The notes beneath the pieces are model-generated. The model was not told the DNA's origin. It ran no database searches and saw nothing but the letters and a program-made list of their open reading frames with translations. Of a stretch of 47,340 nt of DNA, positions 16,883 through 25,098 are shown in pieces (the stretch's first letter is position 1; every line of letters starts with the position of its first letter). The position numbers were made by a program, and so were the translations under genes. The stretch comes from a virus, in IMG/VR virus record IMGVR_UViG_3300025568_000006, positions 1 through 47,340 of that record; one strand, written 5' to 3'.

Positions 16883-18883
16883 ATGCCTAGCGATGAAGCC
16901 ATCGTTCTTGATCCCGAAGAGTTCACCCCTGATGATGTCGAGTTAGACCTAGACAAACTCGGCCTTCACGTCCGCGAAGCCGAGTGGGGCGACGCTGAGC
17001 ATGAGCTGTTTATGGTGCGACAGAAGCTTGGTGAAATACCCGCCGACCGGCATCCGCCGAACCGGACCGTCACGCTGAAACTCAAGGCAGAAGAGGACGG
17101 CGCGCAGTCGCTTGCCGAGACTCTACAGAACCTCCAGATGAAGGTCGGCAAGCTACAGGAGCGCGGCGGTTGGGTTCGTAGGGACCCGGACAGCGGCGGC
17201 AACTTCCAAACTCCCGTAGCCGCTATTGTTCACACGGCTGTGCTTGGAGGCGTACACGGATGGTTGATGGCGCACAACCAGATCGCTCCTGAGATCACTT
17301 TGGTGTTGACCATAGGCCCGTACTTCTACGGCGTGGAAGAGATCGAAACCGCCTCATTTGAAGAGACGACGGATCGCGAGTTGATCTACAAGGTGGACGA
17401 TTACAAGGGCACCGCCCCTGGCCTGAAACGGGTAATCGTTACCAACGAGAACGCCTCAGACGACTGGCGAGGCTTCATCGCTGGCTGGGAGTCACGGGAC
17501 TACGCCGAAGCAGCGACGGCTGCGCTTGCATATGAGGCTGAGGACCTAACTCCGCTAAGCGGCGAAATCAAAGAACGATCAGGGGCGTCTGGTGGGAAAG
17601 TAGTTCGAGGTACTTTGCTGTCTATCTGGCAGGCAATTCTAGGGTCGGAAATCGATGGAGTAGGGCACATGACCCACATTGGTACGCGCCGGATGTTCGC
17701 GCGGGTGTACGATCCTGCTGAAGAACTCAAAGCTCGCGAAAAGGAATTGCGGATCGAATGGCGCTCACTCGGCTCTACCCGATGGACCATTAACAGGGCG
17801 CAGGTGGTCGCGTTCAGCCAAGGGTATTCGATCATCGATCTTGGAATCTGCCGACCTGAAAAAGGCGTCATCGGGAACCAGCGCTGGGAGTGGCGAATCG
17901 CGGGACGGACTAGCGGGGCGACAGGCACCACCATCGACATCGACAAAATCTGGCCAGTTCCCGCCGAGCAGATGCTGATCGCTAAGGATCGACCGCGCAT
18001 TATCACGCCTACTTCTTTCATCAACTGGGATGAGTTTGAACAGAGCGAAGGAAACCTAAACGGCAAGGCACTGCCTGATGGCTCCGGTAACTGGTCCACC
18101 GAAACCGAAGGCAATCCCGACTTTGCGGTACACAACGGCGCGATTCGCCGAACCTCGAACAATGACACCTGGTGGGTGATAGCGAAACCGCCGACGAACA
18201 ACCAGTTGGTTATTGCCGCAACCATGTCTTGGTATTGGTCGCGTCTTCCTACCGATAACGCTGAATCAGAGGTTCTTCGATCCCACTTGGAGTGGGGCAA
18301 TGAAGTCGGCATGAACTCTTACTACAACCCGGCAGCAGGTTTGTCTTCTCTGAACTTCTTTGGCGATCTGTTCGAGTGGGCTTGGAAGGGCGCGACGGTC
18401 TACACCTTCACGATGTTTATCGTCGGCGGCGAGTACGCGCTGGGATGGATTCAGGAGGGCAACACGTCGAAAGCTCTGCCTATCGGTCCGCCTGACTTTG
18501 TAACGTTCGACACCGGCTGGGAAACGGCTCAGAGCATGCGCATCCGCGACATCTACAATGGAGACGAGAGTGTCGAACGCCGCTATCTGAACTTCGCCTC
18601 TTGGGTGCCCGACGTAACGGCGATCACCTATGCAGAACACGGCCTCGAAATGCGTAGCGACGGAGTATTCAGGCAGCACGAATCTGATGACGTCTGGGGC
18701 CGCGTGATCGCGGACGGATTCCTGCCGTTCGCCGCGCCATCGCTTCTTGAGAGCCACCCAACGCGAGGCATCATCATCCCGACGCGAAGCGACCTAGAGC
18801 GCCTGCCCGATGACGGCGAAAACGACATCGCCGCTGTTGAGAAATACTACCCAGGATACCACTTCGCTTCAGAGGCTGAATAG
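16883..18883 (+). CDS. Distal tail protein with C-terminal beta-sandwich
   Basis: The 666-residue product begins after the tape measure stop. Residues 1-230 resemble the distal tail (Dit) ring: HPPNRTVTLKLKAEEDGAQS with the following helix of LAETLQNLQMKVGKLQERGG. The middle (230-370) is beta-rich, and residues about 385-640 look like a carbohydrate-binding or lectin-like beta sandwich with many Trp, Tyr and Asn (NNQLVIAATMSWYWSRLPTD, WVPDVTAITYAEHGLEMRSD). This half falls in a CTAG-poor stretch that continues into the next gene. Proposed role: base of the tail tip and possibly host surface binding. Confidence 0.75.
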   Translation: MPSDEAIVLDPEEFTPDDVELDLDKLGLHVREAEWGDAEHELFMVRQKLGEIPADRHPPNRTVTLKLKAEEDGAQSLAETLQNLQMKVGKLQERGGWVRRDPDSGGNFQTPVAAIVHTAVLGGVHGWLMAHNQIAPEITLVLTIGPYFYGVEEIETASFEETTDRELIYKVDDYKGTAPGLKRVIVTNENASDDWRGFIAGWESRDYAEAATAALAYEAEDLTPLSGEIKERSGASGGKVVRGTLLSIWQAILGSEIDGVGHMTHIGTRRMFARVYDPAEELKAREKELRIEWRSLGSTRWTINRAQVVAFSQGYSIIDLGICRPEKGVIGNQRWEWRIAGRTSGATGTTIDIDKIWPVPAEQMLIAKDRPRIITPTSFINWDEFEQSEGNLNGKALPDGSGNWSTETEGNPDFAVHNGAIRRTSNNDTWWVIAKPPTNNQLVIAATMSWYWSRLPTDNAESEVLRSHLEWGNEVGMNSYYNPAAGLSSLNFFGDLFEWAWKGATVYTFTMFIVGGEYALGWIQEGNTSKALPIGPPDFVTFDTGWETAQSMRIRDIYNGDESVERRYLNFASWVPDVTAITYAEHGLEMRSDGVFRQHESDDVWGRVIADGFLPFAAPSLLESHPTRGIIIPTRSDLERLPDDGENDIAAVEKYYPGYHFASEAE

Positions 18884-21291
18884 TGCCGACGATCCCCGAA
18901 CAGCTTGAGGCGCTGGCAGTCCTCGATGAACTGCATCGTTCGCCCGAAGAGAACCCGCCGGAAGCGCCGTGGAAAGAAGCGGCAGGCTGGGCTGCCGGGA
19001 GCGGCGGCGCAGGCTCGATCACGTCGGTCGGCTGGCGCACCATTGCAGGGTTCAGCAGCGGCGCGAACATCGCCGCGATCCACGACGACACCAACACGGC
19101 AAAAGCCGAAATCCTTCACGCCAAGGTCCGGGCGCATACCGCCAGTTCAGGGTCCGAACGCTTCGCCTCGCTCTATCTGAATGTCTGGCCCGCAATTTTC
19201 GGCACCGGCGAACACGCCTATCGAGTCCGGTGGGTCCGCACCGGGACGAATACCTGGACCTTCACGCTGACCGAGCATTGGTCCTCAACGGAAGGCGTGG
19301 TGCTGGCCACGGTCGAAGGCGTGACGATGGTCGACGGCGAAGGCGGCGAGGTCGCGCTGCGCGTCGACAAGGGAACGCAGATCGTCTCCGTTTGGGTGAA
19401 GTCCGAAGAAGGCGCGGAATGGGAAGAAGTCGCCAGCGAAGAAGCTCAGACGGAACTCATCGGCTACACCGATGCATTCCCTTGGAGCGTCGGCCTTGAC
19501 GCGGCAGGCAACACCTCACGCTGGGAGAACATCGGCGTCGGCGAAGGCGAAGAAGCGAGCGAACCAAAAGAAGAAGTAGTTGTCCCTGTCATGATTAAGC
19601 CCGCTATCGAGCGTATCCATGAGCTGCCGCCGGACCGTATGGCTATTAGGGTAGACGCCGCAAACGGAACGGCGGCTCGGTGGTCTGAAGATGAGCCGGC
19701 AGCCGAGAACGCTCTTGCCGACGTAGTTATCGAGGACGAGATTCCTGGCGGCTGGAAGTCGGTCAAGTGTTCTCTTGCGAGAGACCCCTACATCGACTGG
19801 CGCGACATCGAAGAGTTTGCCGAGATGAAGGCATACATTGAGGGCGTTGAGATCGTCGGCGAGGGCTTTCTAGACAAGGGACCAAGCGCCACCGGCGAGC
19901 GCCAAGCTATGAACCCAGAGTTCCTGGGGTGGCAATCCGTACTCAACGATAACACGGCTGCCAAGGTCGGATTCATAGATTCCGATCTAAGCAAATGGGG
20001 AGAGCCGAGTACGCAACGACGGGCAAACCTTGCCGGGGCCAACATACCTTTAGCTGCAAGTACTCAGACGGGATGGTTGAATGCAGGCGATAAGTTGCCT
20101 GGAGTTCTTTTTGATTTTTCAGGAGTTACTTCTGATTCAGCGACCGATCAGGCAGGGGAGGCTTGGAATGATAGTGGCGGTGATCTTATCGGGGCACTCC
20201 TCTATCACTACGAAACTCTCAAGAGCTATGACTCAAGCACTTCAACGTATTGGACTGATCTTGCCCACCTTGCTTCTGATGACATTCTCAGCGGGTCGTA
20301 TGTGTCAGGCGAAGACCACCACCAGGTGACCAACAGCTCGACCTACGAACAGATCGTTTCGTCTGTCGCGATGCGCTACGCAGTCCTGAAGAGCCGCCAC
20401 ATCTCGGGGGCTAGCGGCAACCAAATCAACGCCGTCCATGGGTGGCTTGCTCCTAAGCTTCTAGGCATTCTAGCAACTCAGAACCTAACCCTCCAAGGTA
20501 GTTGGCCTGATGTTGGGTATACCGCTCAGCAAATGCTAGTTTGTTTCATCAACAACTTAGCACAGCCCCTCTACGCTACGGATGAGTCTGTGGATGATGA
20601 TGGCTTCATCATTCCGCAGGCTTGGTATTTGGACGGCGGGCTGTCTTCTATAGTTGACGACCTTGTCAAATACGCTCTGTATGACTGGTTCATCTATCAC
20701 GGCAAGCTATTCGAGCATCGTGAACCTGGGTCATACGGAAGGTTCTGGAAAGCCTATGTAACCCCTTCCGAACTAAATGAAGTCGGCAAGGACTCACAGC
20801 GCCTCTGGCGGTCCATCGTAGTCCAGTACACGGCGTCGGATGGCTCTACTAGGACGGTTGGTCCGCCAGGGTCTAATTCCGACACCGAGACTACCAAACT
20901 GGAAATCACGGACCCAGCGCATCCGGCTGTGCTTGCCGAACGAACTCGACGTGACTTGCTTGATCTGCGGGGCATCGGATCGGCAGAGGTTGCCACCAAG
21001 GTAGGGGAACGTTTTCTAGAGGAAGCAACGCTGCTGAATCGCTCTGGGTCGGCAAAACTTTCCGGGTATGTCATGGACAATCACGGCGTTCTCTATCCAA
21101 CCGCTTGTGTCAAATCAGGTGACTGGATCAGCTTCACGGATTCCCATGACACTTCATACAGAAAAATCGTTCGCAAGAGCTACACGCATAGCGAGCGAAG
21201 CGCCGAGATAGATATAGACGCGCCACCTTCAGGCCTCGATGCCTTGCTCGAACGCCTACAGGTCGGCCTTATTAGTTTGGGGGTGGCTTAG
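18883..21291 (+). CDS. Tail-tip hub protein with N-terminal lectin-like domain
   Basis: GTG 18883 shares one base with the upstream TAG. The 802-residue product starts with a short helix and a beta sandwich of about 200 residues (WRTIAGFSSGANIAAIHDDT, RVRWVRTGTNTWTFTLTEHW, WSVGLDAAGNTSRW) like a concanavalin-type binding domain. After an acidic linker (EGEEASEPKEEV) comes a hub-like part: KSVKCSLARDPYIDWRDIEE, VEIVGEGFLDKGPSATGERQ, later a region ending in the IRKSYTHSERSAEID strand. This resembles large minor tail proteins of actinobacterial phages forming the tip below the Dit ring. Receptor binding is inferred. Confidence 0.75.
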   Translation: MPTIPEQLEALAVLDELHRSPEENPPEAPWKEAAGWAAGSGGAGSITSVGWRTIAGFSSGANIAAIHDDTNTAKAEILHAKVRAHTASSGSERFASLYLNVWPAIFGTGEHAYRVRWVRTGTNTWTFTLTEHWSSTEGVVLATVEGVTMVDGEGGEVALRVDKGTQIVSVWVKSEEGAEWEEVASEEAQTELIGYTDAFPWSVGLDAAGNTSRWENIGVGEGEEASEPKEEVVVPVMIKPAIERIHELPPDRMAIRVDAANGTAARWSEDEPAAENALADVVIEDEIPGGWKSVKCSLARDPYIDWRDIEEFAEMKAYIEGVEIVGEGFLDKGPSATGERQAMNPEFLGWQSVLNDNTAAKVGFIDSDLSKWGEPSTQRRANLAGANIPLAASTQTGWLNAGDKLPGVLFDFSGVTSDSATDQAGEAWNDSGGDLIGALLYHYETLKSYDSSTSTYWTDLAHLASDDILSGSYVSGEDHHQVTNSSTYEQIVSSVAMRYAVLKSRHISGASGNQINAVHGWLAPKLLGILATQNLTLQGSWPDVGYTAQQMLVCFINNLAQPLYATDESVDDDGFIIPQAWYLDGGLSSIVDDLVKYALYDWFIYHGKLFEHREPGSYGRFWKAYVTPSELNEVGKDSQRLWRSIVVQYTASDGSTRTVGPPGSNSDTETTKLEITDPAHPAVLAERTRRDLLDLRGIGSAEVATKVGERFLEEATLLNRSGSAKLSGYVMDNHGVLYPTACVKSGDWISFTDSHDTSYRKIVRKSYTHSERSAEIDIDAPPSGLDALLERLQVGLISLGVA

Positions 21292-21308
21292 CGGTGGAGG
21301 CGAATGGG

Positions 21309-21584
21309 ATGGCTGCAAGGCTACAAGAGCACGATAGAAGGCTTGACGGCCATGATCGCAGCAAAGGCAAAATGTGGGAGCAGATTCATGACGGCAAGCT
21401 CAAACACACTGAAGTTAAGGGGGATGTGAGAAACATCCGCGACGATATCATCGAGTTGAAAAACGACTTTGGCGGGCAGATGAAGTGGATTCGCCGAGGG
21501 ATGTGGGCTGCGGCTAGTACGTTCCTAATCTTCATCCTAATGCTCGCTGGTGTTTTGGTGGCGGTGCTTAGCAATGGCGGATAA
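21309..21584 (+). CDS. XhlA-like coiled-coil membrane protein (lysis)
   Basis: GGAGG at 21296-21300 favours ATG 21309 over the GTG at 21294. The 91-residue product has an N-terminal charged coiled coil (DHDRSKGKMWEQIHDGK, VKGDVRNIRDDIIELKND) and a single C-terminal transmembrane helix (MWAAASTFLIFILMLAGVLV). This layout matches the XhlA/hemolysin family of small phage membrane proteins that accompany holins. It opens the lysis cassette directly after the tail genes. Confidence 0.7.
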   Translation: MAARLQEHDRRLDGHDRSKGKMWEQIHDGKLKHTEVKGDVRNIRDDIIELKNDFGGQMKWIRRGMWAAASTFLIFILMLAGVLVAVLSNGG

Positions 21585-21930
21585 GATGAGCGGCCCGATC
21601 CGTATGAAATACGCCGTGGTCGTTTTCATTGCGACCCTTGTGGTCGCCGCATCACTCGGCGTTGCCGGTATCTATGTCAAAGTCAAGAGCGATGAAGCCG
21701 ACCGCGCCGCCGCGCGCGAGAGACAAAGCCAGTTCTGTGCCCTAATTTTGAACATCAATCAGGACCGGGTACAGCGTCTAAACAACACGCGGGAATATCT
21801 GATTACCAAGGCGGGTCGTGAACACACTCCACTTAACGACTACATCCGTACGGTATCCTTGCCCCGGACGACTGAAGAAGTGGCCGAGGAACGGCTGAAC
21901 ATACCAAAGCATTGCCTGGAGGAAAGATGA
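21574..21930 (+). CDS. Single-span membrane protein in lysis cassette
   Basis: ATG 21574 overlaps the previous gene by 11 bases and has no strong site of its own, so translation is probably coupled. The 118-residue product has one N-terminal membrane helix (YAVVVFIATLVVAASLGVAG) followed by a charged coiled-coil region outside or inside the membrane (DRAAARERQSQFCALILNIN) and an unstructured end. A holin accessory, antiholin or spanin-like role is possible; no lipobox or family signature decides it. Confidence 0.65.
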   Translation: MADKMSGPIRMKYAVVVFIATLVVAASLGVAGIYVKVKSDEADRAAARERQSQFCALILNINQDRVQRLNNTREYLITKAGREHTPLNDYIRTVSLPRTTEEVAEERLNIPKHCLEER

Positions 21931-22496
21931 CTTTCATCATGGTCCTGATTGCGTTGTTCAGCAGAATGACCATCGCGAAGTTAAGCAAGCGCTGGTTCCA
22001 AAGGATGCGTAGTCGTAAGCGTCAGAAGCGCCTATTTCTACGGACCCGGAAGCTAGGGCACCGCAAGGCTTACCGGCGTCACGGCCTCGCCATGCGGAAG
22101 CTGCGAAGCTTGATGAAGAAGGTCCGTGAGATGGAGCGGATCGACTGGAACGGATGCGAGCCGCTGCCGCTGTCACGCCGTCGCGCTCGCAAGGCGGCAA
22201 AGTTCATCTTGAACAGAGTAGACGGCCTGTATATCAGTTCAACCGTCCGGTATGACTCTGTCACCTACCACGGGCCAAGCCAACGCAGGGCTATCGACTT
22301 TGGGTCCAATGATCCAAGCGAGCGCCCCGAGCGCGAAGCGCAGAAGCTACTGTTGAAGAAGTTCGGCCCTGGCTACTTCTTGGAGTTGTTCGGACCCGAC
22401 AACGATGGCTGGGTCAAGAACGGCCAGGTCTACACCGCAAGCGAGGGTGAATTCCTGGAGACCCTCCACGACGATCACTCGCACATGGCAGCCTGA
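21927..22496 (+). CDS. Peptidase-like protein with HxH motif (putative endolysin part)
   Basis: GGAGGA at 21918-21923 sets ATG 21927; the product has 189 residues. It opens with a short hydrophobic stretch (FIMVLIALFSRMTIA) and a strongly basic region. Residues about 100-189 read like a zinc peptidase: STVRYDSVTYHGPSQRRAID then FGSNDP, and the end LHDDHSHMAA carries a DHxH motif, echoing the HxH domain inside the tape measure protein. This is typical of D-Ala-D-Ala carboxypeptidase/M15-like phage lysins, proposed to cut peptide cross-links while the next gene cuts glycan. Catalytic use is unproven. Confidence 0.6.
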   Translation: MTFIMVLIALFSRMTIAKLSKRWFQRMRSRKRQKRLFLRTRKLGHRKAYRRHGLAMRKLRSLMKKVREMERIDWNGCEPLPLSRRRARKAAKFILNRVDGLYISSTVRYDSVTYHGPSQRRAIDFGSNDPSERPEREAQKLLLKKFGPGYFLELFGPDNDGWVKNGQVYTASEGEFLETLHDDHSHMAA

Positions 22497-22506
22497 AAGG
22501 AAAGAA

Positions 22507-23010
22507 ATGGGCAAGCGAAGAAAGAAGCGCTGGAATCTACGCTGGGCGGCGAAGTTCGTAGCCAAATGGGAGGGTGTGCGACTCACCGCCTACTGGGATC
22601 GGATAGCACAGCCGCCGATCCTGACGATAGGGGCTGGGCATACCGGACCGATTCGCAAGGGTGGCAAGCTCCGCCCGATCCGCGAGGGCGACCGGATTAG
22701 CTGGGCCTACGCCATGGTGCTGCTTACCGGCGACCTGCGAACGGCAGCTAGGGCTGTGAACCAGTACGTCCATGTGCCGATTTCGGTGCGCCAGAGGATG
22801 GCGCTCATATCGTTGCCTTTCAATATCGGCGTCGGGGCTTTCGCTAGCTCGACTCTGGTGAAGAAGCTCAACAACAGGAACTACCGAGGCGCTGCCAACG
22901 AGTTCCTGAAATGGAAGTTCGCAGGCGGGGTAGTCATTCCCGGCCTGCTCAATCGCCGCCGCGCCGAGCGGTGGATGTTCATCAATCCAAGAAAGGGAGT
23001 CCGGCTATGA
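22507..23010 (+). CDS. Phage lysozyme, glycoside hydrolase family 24
   Basis: The 167-residue protein (ATG 22507, weak GAAAGG upstream) has the GH24 endolysin signature: Glu 22 in KWEGVRLTAYWD, Asp 31 nine residues later as in T4 lysozyme, then PPILTIGAGHT with Thr 40 as the third active-site residue. Further family marks are VRQRMALISLPFNIGVGAF and the C-terminal GLLNRRRAERWMF. It hydrolyses the glycan chains of peptidoglycan at lysis. No signal peptide is visible, so a holin is needed for release. Confidence 0.92.
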   Translation: MGKRRKKRWNLRWAAKFVAKWEGVRLTAYWDRIAQPPILTIGAGHTGPIRKGGKLRPIREGDRISWAYAMVLLTGDLRTAARAVNQYVHVPISVRQRMALISLPFNIGVGAFASSTLVKKLNNRNYRGAANEFLKWKFAGGVVIPGLLNRRRAERWMFINPRKGVRL

Positions 23011-23402
23011 TCTTCGGATATACGCTGGGGGAAGCCCAGAAGTTCGTTGTTGCGTTCATCTTCTTCGCAGCAACTCTCGCGGGTTTCTTCATCGCATTCG
23101 ACCCCGCAACCACCCCGGCGCTAGTCGCCGTCTCAGGTGCGATCTTCGCCCTGGCAGGGGTGTTCCTCAACAAGCAGCATACCGTCGATGACATGAGTAA
23201 GGCGCTGTCCCAACTCCAGGGAACGTTGATCTCACTAGTCGGCATCTATGTGACGGTTGACCCGGCGCTGATCACGAAAATAGGAATGGCGGTAGCAGCG
23301 GTGATCGGTGTCTACGCGGTCTACAAGCGCGAAAATGATCCGGTTGAAAACGTACCTGTTGCCGCCCGGATCAACACCCCTCTGAAGTCTTTTACCCCGT
23401 AG
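23007..23402 (+). CDS. Holin
   Basis: AAGGGAG at 22993-22999 sets ATG 23007, overlapping the lysozyme stop. The 131-residue product has hydrophobic segments FVVAFIFFAATLAGFFIAF, ALVAVSGAIFALAGVFL, and two weaker ones near LISLVGIYVTV and IGMAVAAVIGVYAVY, then a charged tail with RENDPVENVP. Size, several membrane spans and place after the lysozyme gene support a holin that forms the membrane hole at lysis time. It is the last late gene before a strong hairpin. Confidence 0.8.
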   Translation: MIFGYTLGEAQKFVVAFIFFAATLAGFFIAFDPATTPALVAVSGAIFALAGVFLNKQHTVDDMSKALSQLQGTLISLVGIYVTVDPALITKIGMAVAAVIGVYAVYKRENDPVENVPVAARINTPLKSFTP

Positions 23403-23461
23403 CGTTGGCTGTGCTTTTTCCCGCTTCCGAGGATGGGTTGAAGGGCCTGTTCTCGGAAGTC

Positions 23462-23512
23462 GGGTGCTTCCCCTCTCCCCCTACGGGGGAGGAGAGGCGG
23501 GAGAGAGCACCC
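23462..23512 (+). terminator. Nested hairpin closing the late operon
   Basis: GGGTGCT (23462-23468) pairs with AGCACCC (23506-23512), and inside it CTCCCCC (23475-23481) pairs with GGGGGAG (23485-23491) around a 3-base loop. The T-run is weak (agctttt at 23526-23531), so termination may need a factor. It follows the holin gene and precedes the promoter at 23547. A related inner stem stands at 43124-43140. Confidence 0.7.
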
Positions 23513-23546
23513 GCCCCACGCTATAGCTTTTCGTCGGGGCATCGGT

Positions 23547-23574
23547 TATACTTCATGGTGTAGTTGGTTCAAAC
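23547..23574 (+). promoter_or_regulatory. Promoter-like box, early region start
   Basis: TATACT (23547-23552) is followed 15 bases later by TTCAA and then aaacataaca just before a GAAGGAG ribosome-binding site. No recognisable -35 hexamer lies 16-18 bases upstream. The same box precedes several other units (25509, 29340, 43763, 45264, 46094, 46462), which is the main support. Confidence 0.7.
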
Positions 23575-23599
23575 ATAACATGCGAAGAAGGAGCTACCG

Positions 23600-24142
23600 A
23601 TGTCTACCACCGCCACCGCAATCCCCGCTACCGGGCCGCAGGTTGACTACATCCGCGACTTACTGGATGAGCGAGCCGTCGAGAACCCGGACGCTCTGAA
23701 AGAGCAGGCGAAGACCCTCGACAAGCGCATGGCGAGCCGTTGGATCGCCAGGCTGAAAGAAGTCCCGAAGCGGCACGAGAGCCAGCGCCACCAGCGCGGC
23801 TCGACCCCAAGCGTCAAGAGCGACGTTCCGGCAGGCCGCTACGCCGTCACCGGCGAGGACGGCACCACCGACTTCTATCGAGTGGACCGCCCGGCTGAAG
23901 GGAAGTGGGCTGGCTACGTATTCGTCAAGCTCCAGATCAGTGACGAATATCAGCGCATCCCGCTCCGCAACGTCCAGACGATCCTCGACAAGATCGAGAC
24001 TGCCGGACCCGAGCAGGCGAGTAAGCGCTACGGACGCGAGCTAGGGCACTGCGGAGTCTGCGGGCGGACCCTGACGAACAACGACAGCATCGAGCGTGGT
24101 ATCGGACCTGTGTGCGCCGGCAAGATGGACTGGAGCTTCTGA
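23600..24142 (+). CDS. DUF6011-like zinc-binding protein
   Basis: AAGGAG at 23588-23593 precedes ATG 23600. The 180-residue product has an N-terminal helical region starting PATGPQVDYIRDLLDER, a central beta segment (AGRYAVTGEDGTTDFYRVDR) and a C-terminal treble-clef-like zinc site, HCGVCGRTLTNNDSIERGIG then PVCAGKM. This C-terminal pattern is shared with a family of unknown function (DUF6011) frequent in actinobacterial and phage proteins. It is the first gene behind the 23547 promoter, so it is probably early and abundant. A nucleic acid binding role is a guess. Confidence 0.8.
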   Translation: MSTTATAIPATGPQVDYIRDLLDERAVENPDALKEQAKTLDKRMASRWIARLKEVPKRHESQRHQRGSTPSVKSDVPAGRYAVTGEDGTTDFYRVDRPAEGKWAGYVFVKLQISDEYQRIPLRNVQTILDKIETAGPEQASKRYGRELGHCGVCGRTLTNNDSIERGIGPVCAGKMDWSF

Positions 24143-24339
24143 TGGGGCGCCAGGGATACGAGGGACCGGATATGCGCAGCCCTGCCGGGAGGGCGGGGCT
24201 GCGCGGCAGGCTCCAGCGCGCGGCGCTAACCACAGAGCAGTACGCCACGATCAACGAGCAGGCGGACCAAGACGCCGAGTGGGAGCGCTACTGCCGCGAA
24301 AAGGCCGACCCGTTTGATGAAGCGTGGGGCGACCGATGA
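24142..24339 (+). CDS. Small hypothetical protein (65 aa)
   Basis: ATG 24142 shares one base with the upstream TGA (TGATG). The product is hydrophilic, begins MGRQGYEGPDMRSPAGRAGL and ends with an acidic helix (NEQADQDAEWERYCREKADP). No family is recognised. Tight overlaps with both neighbours support translation as part of the early operon. Confidence 0.6.
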   Translation: MGRQGYEGPDMRSPAGRAGLRGRLQRAALTTEQYATINEQADQDAEWERYCREKADPFDEAWGDR

Positions 24340-24689
24340 GGGTCTGGGATCAAATACCGCCGAGCAAGCTATGCCGCCAACACCTGCTCGGCGAGCACCG
24401 AGAGATCCACGCGATCTGGACGGTGCTCCGCCGAGCTAACCGGCGAACCCTGACCGCCGGGACGGCTGGGTATATGAATCACCCAGAGGTCCGGCGCTGG
24501 CGCGGGAAGGAGCGGGCGCTGGCACAGCGCCATAGCGTGATAGTCCGCGAGATGGAGGCGCGTGGCTACGAACACCGGACGCCGCTATCCAAGCTTCCGT
24601 TTGACGGCTCGCCGCGCAAGCCTAAGCCGATAGATGACCAGCTTGAAAAGCTGCGAGGGAAGAATTGCGATTGCGAGGTATCGTCATGA
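24336..24689 (+). CDS. Pyrimidine dimer DNA glycosylase (T4 endonuclease V-like)
   Basis: From ATG 24336 the 117-residue protein aligns by eye with T4 DenV: residues 12-23 LCRQHLLGEHRE correspond to LADQHLMAEYRE, with the catalytic Glu at position 23 in both. Later features NHPEVRRWRGKERALAQRH, VREMEARGYEHRTPL and the C-terminal PLSKLPF also fit the family. The enzyme would excise UV-induced dimers from phage DNA. In T4 the nucleophile is the amino group of Thr 2; here residue 2 is Arg, which may matter for Met removal. Confidence 0.85.
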   Translation: MRVWDQIPPSKLCRQHLLGEHREIHAIWTVLRRANRRTLTAGTAGYMNHPEVRRWRGKERALAQRHSVIVREMEARGYEHRTPLSKLPFDGSPRKPKPIDDQLEKLRGKNCDCEVSS

Positions 24690-24928
24690 GCATTATCACT
24701 AGAACCAGAGCGACGCTTACGGTGGAGCAGGTTTATGCTCTTGCCGAGTTAGAGTTCAGCGATGACGTGGATATTAGCCGTGCTCGCGGGGAATGTCGAG
24801 AGATAGATGTTGAGTTCACGGAATCAGAGGCTGGCGGAAGGCATCTGTATGTGCAGGACAGGGAAAAGCGCGGTGGTCTCTATCACATCGCCCGGAACGG
24901 AAACACGACTTGGTGCGAACGATCATGA
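24686..24928 (+). CDS. Small hypothetical protein (80 aa)
   Basis: ATG 24686 overlaps the previous stop by four bases (ATGA). The product begins MSIITRTRATLTVEQVYALA and continues as a small alpha/beta domain with DVEFTESEAGGRHLYVQDRE and a final CERS. No domain is recognised. Codon use resembles that of its neighbours. Confidence 0.6.
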   Translation: MSIITRTRATLTVEQVYALAELEFSDDVDISRARGECREIDVEFTESEAGGRHLYVQDREKRGGLYHIARNGNTTWCERS

Positions 24929-25098
24929 AGACTCCGACTTGGCGCCGGAAGCATCACACCAAGCCGAGGCGCATCGGCGACCGCAAGCAGCGTAGTCGCT
25001 TACGGTCTCTAGTTGCCCGGCTAGATGTGGAGGCGGAAGGCTCGATGCCTGCGGAGTCGTCTCATCTCGATTCACAGCGGGGTGGCTGGCGTGAATAG
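24925..25098 (+). CDS. Small basic hypothetical protein (57 aa)
   Basis: ATG 24925 overlaps the upstream TGA (ATGA), giving MKTPTWRRKHHTKPRRIGDR and a further Arg-rich stretch, then an acidic and Ser/Gly-rich end. The basic N-terminal half could bind nucleic acid. The end overlaps the GTG of the next gene by eight bases. No family recognised. Confidence 0.5.
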   Translation: MKTPTWRRKHHTKPRRIGDRKQRSRLRSLVARLDVEAEGSMPAESSHLDSQRGGWRE

